Shown: piece by piece, positions 24,972 to 32,097 of the stretch
Numbering within the stretch: the stretch's first letter is position 1
Layout of the letters: the number at the start of each line of letters is the position of its first letter
NCBI GenBank assembly: GCA_946412015.1
Contig: CAMKGA010000001.1
Coordinates: 65,041 to 104,065, forward strand
Source: an uncultured Caryophanales bacterium
Lineage (GTDB): Bacteria > Bacillota_I > Bacilli_A > RF39 > UBA660
DNA: 39,025 nucleotides
Direction: 5' to 3'
Translations under genes and position numbers: made by a program
The notes under the pieces: generated by a model
Databases searched by the model: none
What the model saw: only the letters and a program-made list of their open reading frames with translations
What the model was told of the DNA's origin: nothing

Positions 24972-25358
24972 AACTAGCCAATTTGTTAAACCCATATGTT
25001 CTTTATTTGCAGCAGCTTTATTATTATCTACTTTAAATCCGATAGCAATTATCATTTGAAGATTATAATGTACAACATTTCTTGAAATATTGCGATTATC
25101 CTTTTTTTAACTATTCGAAATTTTCGAATAGTTAAATCTTCATTCAATTCATTTTCATTATAAATTTTTTAATATGATAATTTATAGTATTTGTTTCAAC
25201 ATTATAAAGAGTTGCTAACATCTTTTAAGTTAGCCATATATCCTCATCTTCATATCTTACTTCAACAGATTCTTTATCATCCCCTGTTAAAGCAACAAAT
25301 GTTAAATACTCTGCTGTAATTGACCTAATAGTTATATTCTTCTTTTTAATTTAATCAT
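24972..25358 (-). pseudogene. rhuM: N-terminal half of rhuM, decayed
   Basis: Hand translation in three frames gives a clear RhuM N-terminal half: ITAEYLTFVALTGDDKESVEVRYEDEDIWLT, then a TAA where the family has Gln, KMLATLYNVETNTINYHIKK, a -1 shift in an A-run, NELNEDLTIRKFRIV, another shift, then NRNISRNVVHYNLQMIIAIGFKVDN, and finally KEHMGLTNW. The start codon region is also lost (AGGAG is present near 25361). RhuM is a widespread virulence/Fic-associated family of unclear function. Its missing C-terminal part is at 19796-20083, across the inserted element. Confidence 0.8.
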
Positions 25359-25401
25359 CTCCTAGTTGTTAGATTAAATTACATAAAATATATATTAGTC
25401 T

Positions 25402-25433
25402 TTAAAAAAAAACGACTTACACACTCATTAAGT
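25402..25433 (-). terminator. intrinsic terminator after frr
   Basis: Minus strand GACTTA-ATGAGTGTG-TAAGTC followed by a G and nine T's. The stem covers the last codons (LMSV) and stop of frr. Confidence 0.7.
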
Positions 25434-25959
25434 CTTTTTCTTTCTCTTTAAATTTTTCATCAACTATTTTATTATATTTATTAATTAATTCTTGAACATC
25501 TTCTTGACCGTTTTTTATATCATCTTCAGGTATTTCTAATTTTTTTATATCATTATTAGCATCCTGTCGAATATTTCTTAAAGCAATTCTGCAATCTTCT
25601 GCACAAGTTTTAGCTTGTTTTACATATTCACGACGAGTCTCTTCTGTAAGTGCAGGAATATTTAAAATTATTACCTCACCATTATTATTTGGAGTAAGCC
25701 CTATATTTGCCTCATATATTCCCTTTTCAATTGCAGATAGACTACTTCTATCAAATGGTTTAATATGCATGCTGCGTGCCTCAGGTACAGATATAGTTGC
25801 AAGTTGTTTTAAAGGTGTTGGAACACCATAATAATTAACCATTACGCTATCTAATATTGCAGGGTTAGCTCTACCTGCTCTAATATTATTAAATCTTTTT
25901 TCTAAAGCCTCTATTGATTTTTCCATTTCAAGTTCTGTATTCATTAATATATCATCCAT
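25417..25959 (-). CDS. frr: ribosome recycling factor
   Basis: 180 residues, close to the family norm of 185. Typical RRF segments: MEKSIEALEKRFNNIRAGRANPAILDSVMVNYYGVPTPLKQLA, SMHIKPFDRSSLSAIEKGI, LTEETRREYVKQAK and LRNIRQDANNDIKKLE. With EF-G it splits post-termination ribosomes. Last gene of a proS-fic-frr operon (2-nt gap to fic; RBS GGAGAA lies in the fic stop region). It lacks its usual neighbour pyrH in this window. Confidence 0.96.
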   Translation of the reverse strand: MDDILMNTELEMEKSIEALEKRFNNIRAGRANPAILDSVMVNYYGVPTPLKQLATISVPEARSMHIKPFDRSSLSAIEKGIYEANIGLTPNNNGEVIILNIPALTEETRREYVKQAKTCAEDCRIALRNIRQDANNDIKKLEIPEDDIKNGQEDVQELINKYNKIVDEKFKEKEKDLMSV

Positions 25960-25961
25960 AA

Positions 25962-26618
25962 TTATTCTCCTATTCCATCTATACAGTTTTCTATAATAAA
26001 TTTCTTTAATTTAGAATTATCATTAGTCTCATAATACTCTATTAAATGAGTAAAATAAGTACCAATTAAATCTACTGGTACATTTATAATACCAAGGCCA
26101 TTTCTAATAAACTCTTTATTTGCAACAAGATTTGCAACTCTTTTGTTGCCATCTTGAAACATTTGGCTTTTCTGTATCCAGCAAAATAAGTTTATAGCCA
26201 TATCTTGCTTATCAGAGTTATTTAAAATATCATTTAATTCTTTATTATAATCACACTCACTAGGTAACTTAGGTTTCCAGGATGTTCCAGTAATTCCAAC
26301 ACCATGTTCTCTAAACTCACCTAATGGATTAACATTCTGACCCTTACATATTTCAAAATGAATCTTTTTTATATAATCTATAGTTAAATCTTCATCTACA
26401 GTATCAATAATATACTCCCAAGCATCCTTCAATCCTTTTAATTTGAGTATATTATCTATAGATATATGACCATTATTTACATTATTGTAAAAATCTACAG
26501 TATCAGCAAATGTAACAGCAATTCCTTCAAGATTAGCGCTTTTATAAATATTATCAATTATTTTTCTCTTTGCAAAAAATATATTGTCTTCTTTAGTCAT
26601 ATTATATAATCTATTCAT
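25962..26618 (-). CDS. Fic/DOC-family protein with altered catalytic motif
   Basis: 218 residues. The Fic fold is recognisable: FREHGVGITGTSWKPKLP (the beta-hairpin/flap region), then INLFCWIQKSQMFQDGNKRVANLVAN, the Fic motif. The usual H-x-F-x-D-G-N-(G/K)-R has Gln in place of the catalytic His (QMFQDGNKR), so AMP- or phospho-transfer by the standard mechanism looks unlikely, though this may be a subfamily trait. It lies between proS and frr with gaps of 7 and 2 nt, thus coexpressed with two translation genes. Target unknown. Confidence 0.82.
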   Translation of the reverse strand: MNRLYNMTKEDNIFFAKRKIIDNIYKSANLEGIAVTFADTVDFYNNVNNGHISIDNILKLKGLKDAWEYIIDTVDEDLTIDYIKKIHFEICKGQNVNPLGEFREHGVGITGTSWKPKLPSECDYNKELNDILNNSDKQDMAINLFCWIQKSQMFQDGNKRVANLVANKEFIRNGLGIINVPVDLIGTYFTHLIEYYETNDNSKLKKFIIENCIDGIGE

Positions 26619-26625
26619 ACTTCAC

Positions 26626-28053
26626 CTAATACTGTATACCCCAAATCACATTGTGTTTTGCATTTTTTCCACAACATACACATTTACCTGTAATAAAGCT
26701 ATCATCTGTAATACATCTAGATTTACATCCTTTTATCTCTTTTATTTTTTCTTCACATTCTTTTTTACCACACCAATCAGCTTTAATAAATCCTGGTTGT
26801 TTATTTAAAATATCTTCCATTTCCTTTAAATTAGTTGCTTCAAATGTTAATTCATCTCTTCTTTTTAAAGCTCTATTATACATATCTTTTTGAATAGTAT
26901 CTAAAAGATTACTTACATATTTAACATAATCGATATTACTATCTACAACCATTTTTTCTCTTGTATCACGACGTGCGATTGTAACTTTATTATCTTTTAA
27001 ATCACGAGCACCTATTTCAATTCTAACAGGTATTCCATTAACCTCAGCCTCAGCAAATTTAAATCCAGGTGATTTATCAGTTAAATCTATATAACAAGTA
27101 ATATCGTTCTTGTTTAATTCATCTTTAATCTTATTTGATAAGTCATAAACCATATCATCACTACCAATAGGTACAATAACAACTTGTTTAGGAGCAATTC
27201 TAGGTGGTAAGACAAGGCCATAATCATCACTGTGAACCATAATTAATCCACCAATCATTCTATTACTTGTTCCCCAGGATGTTTGGTATGCATACTCTTC
27301 TTTATTATCTTTATTTGCAAATTTTATATTATAAGCTTCACTAAACTTTTGACCAAAATAATGACTTGTTCCCGCTTGTAGTGCAACACCATTATACATT
27401 AAAGCTTCATTAGTTAAAGTATACTCAGCTCCAGCAAATTTTTCTTTTTCAGTCTTCATTCCTGTGATAGATGGAATTGCAAGTATCTCATGATGAAACC
27501 ATTTATATACATCCATCATTCTTTTTGTTTCTTCTTCTGCTTCTTTTTTAGTAGCATGTATAGTATGACCTTCTTGCCAAAATATTTCTCTACTTCTTAA
27601 AAATGGGCGTGTTTCTTTTTCCCATCTTAAAACACTACACCACTGATTAAATAAGCAAGGTAGATCTTTATAACTTCTAACGTGAGTCGCATAGTAATCA
27701 CTAAACATAGTCTCACTAGTAGGTCTTATGCATAATCTTTCCTCTAACTTTTTAGAACCACCATGAGTAACCCATGCTACCTCTGGAGCAAATCCATTAA
27801 CTAGCTCTCCTTCTTTTTTTAACATATTTTCAGGAATTAAAAGAGGCATAGCCACATTAACATGTCCTAATTCCTTAAACTTTTTATCTAATATTTGTTG
27901 CATTTTTTCCCATATTGCATATCCATTAGGTTCCATAACAGTACAACCTTTAACAGATGAATAAGCACATAATCTAGCTGCATGAACTATATCAGTATAC
28001 CATGCTGCAAAATCTTCATCTCTTTTTGTTATTTTTTTATTTTGAGCGTTCAT
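26626..28053 (-). CDS. proS: prolyl-tRNA synthetase, archaeal/eukaryotic type
   Basis: 475 residues, the short ProS class without the bacterial insertion editing domain. Class II motifs: GYAIWEKMQQILDKKFKELGHVNVAMPLLIP, CIRPTSETMFSDYYATHVRSYKDLPCLFNQWCSVLRWE, RPFLRSREIFWQEGHTIH, LQAGTSHYFGQKFSEAYNI and TSWGTSNRMIGGLIMVHSDD. The anticodon-binding domain (PKQVVIVPIG) precedes a C-terminal Cys-rich zinc-like domain (CGKKECEEKI, CVCCGKNAKHNVIWGIQY), as in this class. It makes Pro-tRNA. First gene of the operon, RBS GGAGGAG. Confidence 0.95.
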   Translation of the reverse strand: MNAQNKKITKRDEDFAAWYTDIVHAARLCAYSSVKGCTVMEPNGYAIWEKMQQILDKKFKELGHVNVAMPLLIPENMLKKEGELVNGFAPEVAWVTHGGSKKLEERLCIRPTSETMFSDYYATHVRSYKDLPCLFNQWCSVLRWEKETRPFLRSREIFWQEGHTIHATKKEAEEETKRMMDVYKWFHHEILAIPSITGMKTEKEKFAGAEYTLTNEALMYNGVALQAGTSHYFGQKFSEAYNIKFANKDNKEEYAYQTSWGTSNRMIGGLIMVHSDDYGLVLPPRIAPKQVVIVPIGSDDMVYDLSNKIKDELNKNDITCYIDLTDKSPGFKFAEAEVNGIPVRIEIGARDLKDNKVTIARRDTREKMVVDSNIDYVKYVSNLLDTIQKDMYNRALKRRDELTFEATNLKEMEDILNKQPGFIKADWCGKKECEEKIKEIKGCKSRCITDDSFITGKCVCCGKNAKHNVIWGIQY

Positions 28054-28076
28054 ATTCTCCTCCTCAAACTATATAA

Positions 28077-28105
28077 ATTATATAATAAATATAATAAAAT
28101 GTAAA
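28077..28105 (-). promoter_or_regulatory. sigma-A promoter of the proS-fic-frr operon
   Basis: Minus strand -35 TTTACA (28105-28100), 17-nt spacer, -10 TATAAT (28082-28077). Predicted leader about 17 nt to the ATG at 28053. Confidence 0.75.
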
Positions 28106-28113
28106 TTGTTTTA

Positions 28114-28136
28114 AGAAAAAAGAAGCATCGCTTCTT
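28114..28136 (-). terminator. intrinsic terminator after the truncated surface-protein gene
   Basis: Minus strand AAGAAGC-GAT-GCTTCTT (28136-28120) followed by a T-run. It lies between the surface-protein gene and the proS promoter. Confidence 0.75.
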
Positions 28137-28163
28137 TAAAATTTTTAACTAATTTATTTTTAT

Positions 28164-29490
28164 TTATATATTCTTTTTTCTAATAATTGTTTTTATACAT
28201 AGTATAATCAATATTATTCCACATACACTTCCAATAGTAATTAAAACGTACTTAATTATATTATCACTTGTATTAGGATTATTACTAATACTCTTTATTT
28301 CATTTTTACTTACAACATTAAACTTAGTTGTAGCCTCTCCATTACTAAACACTACTTTTAAAGTATGTTCTTTATCATCTAAACTATCTAAATAACTACT
28401 GTTTAACTCTATTATAGTACTACCCTCTTTAGATGAAAAATCACTATCACTTAATAATTTATCATCAACATATACTTTACCACCATCTTTAAAATAACTA
28501 TAATCTGCATCTATTTTAAATATTAATGGTTTATTACTCTTCTTAGTATAAGTTTTTTTATCACCACTTAAAAACTTATAAAGCTTATCTCCTACATACT
28601 TAACAAGAATAGTATATCCATCTTTCTGATTACCTGTAATATCATATGCATAATCATTATTATCTTTAACACTAACCTTATATACAGCCTCTTTAGGATT
28701 ACTATTATAATCCGGATCAAGGTTTAAATCATTTAAATATAAATCAGTAAATGAGTATTTCCAATTATTTTTATCATTAACCTTAACTGTTTTAATATTA
28801 GCTTCATTTTCTGTATATAATGTAAGTTCTAAATCATTTGGTTTTTTATAAATATTATCTTCAAATACAACATTTACATCTACATTATAATCTAACTTCT
28901 TAGCATTATATTTATAGTTTAAAGTATATATATTATCATTTTTATCAACTGTATAATCATATCCTTCTACCCTAGTATTTGAGCTAAGTGAGTACTCAGC
29001 AGGTTTACTAAAATCAGGTTTATCATTAACAATTAAATAAGGATAAAGATTCGCAGAAAACTTCCAATTAGATGTTTTATATTCAAATCCATCTGGAGTA
29101 GATAAATAGCTTTCTTCTCTTGCCGGCATAATCTGAATTGATCTATGAAATGAATCATCTTGATTGCTTAATGTATATTGCAATATCCAAGGACGAAGAC
29201 CATCTCTATTATCAGCATCATCAAATGCAACATTAAAATCATAAAATCTTTTAGCATTCGCAATTATTATAATAGTACCCTCATTATATAAAACATCATA
29301 GTGTTCTTCTTTATAATTATATCTTGAATAATCATCACGAGAATAATAATTTTCTGGAAGATTATTAACACCATAAAAACTATACTCAGTCTCCATTTTT
29401 ATATTACTAATCCTTAGTCCATCAAATCTAACTACACAATCCCAGATATCTGGATTAGATGTAGTATCACAATTATCTTTAGAATTATAA
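28164..29490 (-). pseudogene. surface protein with Cna-B-like region, N-terminus removed at an IS
   Basis: The track begins at ATG 29396, but the frame is open further upstream to the IS edge (YNSKDNCDTTSNPDIWDCVV...), with no RBS or signal peptide, so this is the C-terminal part of a larger gene. Contents: strand-rich adhesin-like sequence (IQIMPAREESYLSTPDG), a Cna-B-like unit (LELTLYTENEANIKTVKV, WKYSFTDLYLNDLN), and a C-terminal sorting-type end: NNPNTSD, a hydrophobic segment, then RKK. NPNTS resembles an NPxTx sortase motif. The missing N-terminus is not found on the far side of the IS, which points to an IS-linked deletion. Confidence 0.75.
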
Positions 29491-29502
29491 CCGGACAGTT
29501 TT
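29485..29502 (+). repeat. left terminal inverted repeat of the IS
   Basis: TTATAACCGGACAGTTTT, exact reverse complement of the right end at 30951-30968. Confidence 0.85.
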
Positions 29503-29508
29503 TCATTT

Positions 29509-29546
29509 AGAAAGGACTCGAGGATTTATATTCCCGAGTCCTTTCT
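29509..29546. terminator. strong hairpin at the left IS end
   Basis: AGAAAGGACTCG (29509-29520) pairs perfectly with CGAGTCCTTTCT (29535-29546) over a 14-nt loop. It stands before the transposase promoter, the position of IS hairpins that stop incoming transcripts or hide the start region. Confidence 0.6.
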
Positions 29547-29575
29547 TTGCTTATACGGCATTTTTCTGCTAAAAT
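29547..29575 (+). promoter_or_regulatory. transposase promoter
   Basis: -35 TTGCTT (29547-29552), 17-nt spacer, -10 TAAAAT (29570-29575). The -35 lies immediately after the hairpin. RBS-like AAAGCAGG precedes the ATG at 29614. Confidence 0.6.
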
Positions 29576-29613
29576 ATAGTTATAACAAAAAATAATAGAA
29601 AGCAGGTAGCCGT

Positions 29614-30771
29614 ATGAATAAAATATATAATACTCAAGAAAAAATTGCAACTAAATTAAAGAATTTTTTATTAGAATGTTTTGGTAATATTAGAAAAACT
29701 CAACTTAAAATCATTCCTTATATTGTTATTGGTATGATTTTAGCTGGTTCTACTGTTGCATCCGATATCGCAATGAAATTAAAGGATAGCTTTTCACTAA
29801 TACAACATGACTCTATTATCAAAAGAATAAAAAGATTCTTTATAAATAAATTATTTAATCCTTATGCCTTTTACGATAAGGTTATTAGATATGTTTTTTT
29901 AAACTATACTGTAAAGCATGAGGATAAACGTGTTCATATCATTTTTGACCATATGTTCTCTCACGATAATTATACTGTTTTTATGATTACTATGAGAATT
30001 GGAAAACAAGGTATACCTTTATGGTTTAGATGTTATAAGGGAAAAGATGATCCTAAAGCATTCGATGAGGAAATGTTAAAAAAAGGAATCTCCTATGCAT
30101 CATCGTTATTTCCAGCTGATTATGACCTAATTTTCCTTGCCGATAGATGGTTCAATTCTACTTCACTTCTTGATTACATTGATTCTTTAGGAAGAACCTA
30201 TGTTGTCAGACTAAAAGGAAATATAAGATGTTATGTTTATGATAAAAAAGAAGGTCATAAAATTTGGACAACCACCGGTAATTTATATGCTTATGAGAAT
30301 AAATCAGCATTTTACAATGATATTGAAATCACTAACAACCAATTTAAAACAAATATCACAGTAAACAAAAAGAAAGGCGTTAAAGAGCCATGAATTATTG
30401 CCACAAACGGAGATACTAAAAGAGCTATTAAGGATTATGGCTATCACTTTGGTAGTATTGAAACACTATTTAAAAATCAAAAATCTAATGGTTTATATTT
30501 AGAATCGACTGTAAAAGCTGATATTAAATATTTTGAATCAATGTATACTATGGCTTGCTTTTCTGTACTTTTTCTTACAATATATGGAGCAGATTATACT
30601 AAAAACTCTAACTGTTATAAAGGAGTTAAAGTAACTACTCATAAAAATATCAATGGCACTAAAACACGAGTTATGTCTTTATTTAGTATAGGATTAATGT
30701 TATTTAATAAAGCAATTAATTCCCTGAAATACATTCGGATACCTTTTACACTAAAATTATACGATACCTAA
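29614..30771 (+). pseudogene. IS4-family transposase with in-frame TGA
   Basis: The track shows 259 residues ending at a TGA (30391-30393) and a second ORF from 30541; both are one 385-codon frame. DDE features: first Asp in HIIFDHMFSHD, second in LIFLADRWFNS, and the Glu in the IS4-like signature Y-x-x-R/F-x-x-IE-x-x-F-x-x-x-K, here YHFGSIETLFKNQKSNG, which lies after the TGA. The stop interrupts KEP(TGA)IIATNGD, where a Trp (TGG) fits. The N-terminal product lacks the catalytic Glu, so this copy is dead unless TGA is read through; TGA is a real stop in this genome. Confidence 0.85.
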
Positions 30772-30872
30772 ATACTCACTTATACAATTGATGAATGTTT
30801 TAAAATTTCAAAGTCTGAATTCTTTTTGTTGTGTGCATTTTTTAACACAGCATGCATTATTAATAAAATAAG

Positions 30873-30917
30873 CCGTGAATATCGTCAACTGCTGGACGAA
30901 TATATTCACGGTTTTTA
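30873..30917 (+). terminator. terminator at the right IS end
   Basis: CCGTGAATAT (30873-30882) pairs with ATATTCACGG (30902-30911), with an inner CGTC/GACG stem, then TTTTT. It follows the transposase frame inside the IS. Confidence 0.75.
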
Positions 30918-30950
30918 TATCATTTATTCCTTATATTTCAACTATTTTAT

Positions 30951-30968
30951 AAAACTGTCCGGTTATAA
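30951..30968 (-). repeat. right terminal inverted repeat of the IS
   Basis: AAAACTGTCCGGTTATAA, exact reverse complement of 29485-29502. Confidence 0.85.
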
Positions 30969-30995
30969 GTCGCTAAGAGTATTTAGACTATCAGT

Positions 30996-31994
30996 CTAAT
31001 TTCCTGCACTAGATATTAGAGATTTAGAAATAGTTATAACTGGTCGCACAACCCCATATTCGTCGTAGACGTGGTAGCGGTAGGGCAAGTCATAGGTGTT
31101 AACGTACCAAACACTATTCGACACACTATTTCTTGGACTAGAAGTCCAATACCAAGAATTAATGTGTAACCAACTTGGTGCTTCTGCTGATTTAGAACAA
31201 TATCCTGATTGTATACAAGAATCACTATAACCTAGACTTTTCAAATCTTCTAAAGTAATTAATCTTGCATCACTTGCGGCTGGGGCTTTAGCAGTTTTCC
31301 ATGCATCTACTACATATTTTACTTCTGATGATGCATAATCTTTTTTACATCCATCATATACCCGAGTATTATTTACATATCCGCAAGTTTCACTTGAATA
31401 ATATGCCATGCCACCATAGCCATTTTTATCATATGCAGTTCCTACTGAACCAACTGTATATCTGTTTACATGTCCTGCGCCATACTCGTTTACTTCTGCA
31501 ACCTTTAATGGTTCTGCTTTTAGAAGTGTTACTGTAGATTCTTTTGCTCCTGAATCTTTAATTACATAATAATTAATATTATTATATGTTACTTGATTAC
31601 CTATAGTATAAGCAGTATAAGTAGGTGTTTTATCACTTCCATATTTATAATCTCCTGTACTTCTACCTGCTACTGTACATCCTGCAAGATATACTGATGA
31701 ATCAGGATTGATTTGTGTTGTTTCACATACTACTTGATTACCTGAGTATTCTATTGTTAATTGTGATACTTCTGTTGGAAATTTACCTGTATCTAGTAGG
31801 TAACCTGCGATTGCTAGTTCAACAGATCTACCATATACATCAACTGATCTTTTATCTGCAGATATTCTTACCTTTCTAATTATATTCATAACAAGTGGTG
31901 TCACTATAAGAGCAATGATTGCCATAATTACTAATACAGCAATAAGCTCTATTAATGTAAAACCTTTACCTCTTTTTAAAAATTTCTTTTCCAT
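30996..31994 (-). CDS. type IV prepilin-like exported protein
   Basis: 332 residues. A basic leader MEKKFLKRGKG is followed by the prepilin peptidase/N-methylation motif FTLIELIAVLVIMAIIALIV, so cleavage after Gly11 and Glu at +5 are expected. The mature part has a pilin-like N-terminal helix, a Gly/Tyr/Ser-rich middle with several Cys (CETTQ, AGCTVAG, CGYVNN, CIQSGYCS), and a C-terminal domain with SWYWTSSPRN, VWYVNTYDL and GVVRPVITISKS, which resembles DUF6273-type exported domains. No other pilus or secretion genes lie nearby, so it may be one of several dispersed pseudopilins. RBS AGAGAGG and own promoter. Confidence 0.85.
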   Translation of the reverse strand: MEKKFLKRGKGFTLIELIAVLVIMAIIALIVTPLVMNIIRKVRISADKRSVDVYGRSVELAIAGYLLDTGKFPTEVSQLTIEYSGNQVVCETTQINPDSSVYLAGCTVAGRSTGDYKYGSDKTPTYTAYTIGNQVTYNNINYYVIKDSGAKESTVTLLKAEPLKVAEVNEYGAGHVNRYTVGSVGTAYDKNGYGGMAYYSSETCGYVNNTRVYDGCKKDYASSEVKYVVDAWKTAKAPAASDARLITLEDLKSLGYSDSCIQSGYCSKSAEAPSWLHINSWYWTSSPRNSVSNSVWYVNTYDLPYRYHVYDEYGVVRPVITISKSLISSAGN

Positions 31995-32036
31995 AATAAC
32001 CTTATCCTCTCTAAGATAGTTCTCCTATCTATAGAA

Positions 32037-32065
32037 ATAATATCATGGTTTTATGCTCTTGTAAA
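32037..32065 (-). promoter_or_regulatory. prepilin promoter with a hairpin leader
   Basis: Minus strand -35 TTTACA (32065-32060), 17-nt spacer, extended -10 TGA-TATTAT (TATTAT 32042-32037). The leader of about 36 nt contains a small hairpin AGATAG-GAGAA-CTATCT upstream of the RBS, longer than other leaders in this window. Confidence 0.7.
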
Positions 32066-32097
32066 CCGAATTTTGTCGAATTTTCGATTTTATTTCA

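Larger units (their letters stand above)
20084..24976. mobile_element. element inserted in rhuM, carrying serine recombinase remnant, abiE genes and primase-helicase
   Basis: The RhuM N-terminal fragment stops being RhuM-like after KEHMGLTNW (24978), and RhuM similarity resumes at PNGKIIKSD (20083). In intact RhuM these two segments are nearly adjacent, so the DNA between is most simply an insertion. A 5-bp direct repeat AACTA stands at both junctions (20084-20088 and 24972-24976), and inverted 8-mers ATGACACG (20089-20096) and CGTGTCAT (24956-24963) lie just inside. A recombinase gene at one edge reading toward the junction fits a large-serine-recombinase element. Exact ends are inference. 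Confidence 0.6.
29485..30968 (+). mobile_element. IS4-family-like insertion sequence, about 1.48 kb
   Basis: Bounded by a perfect 18-bp inverted repeat TTATAACCGGACAGTTTT. It contains one transposase frame on the plus strand, interrupted by TGA, with hairpins at both ends that can block transcription. The outer TTATAA is itself a palindrome, so it may be a 6-bp target duplication (IS then 29491-30962) or part of the repeat. No other flanking duplication is seen. The GC content and codon use are slightly higher than in the neighbours. Confidence 0.85.

Noticed and set aside
25109-25133. AACTATTCGAAA/TTTCGAATAGTT palindrome as an operator
   Set aside because: It falls within the rhuM reading frame (TIRKFRIV) and needs no regulatory explanation.
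30391-30393. TGA at a Trp position as evidence of genetic code 4
   Set aside because: The genes at 11973 and 12503 end in TGA within ATGA overlaps, and Trp is written TGG elsewhere (for example in alaS). TGA is therefore a stop here.
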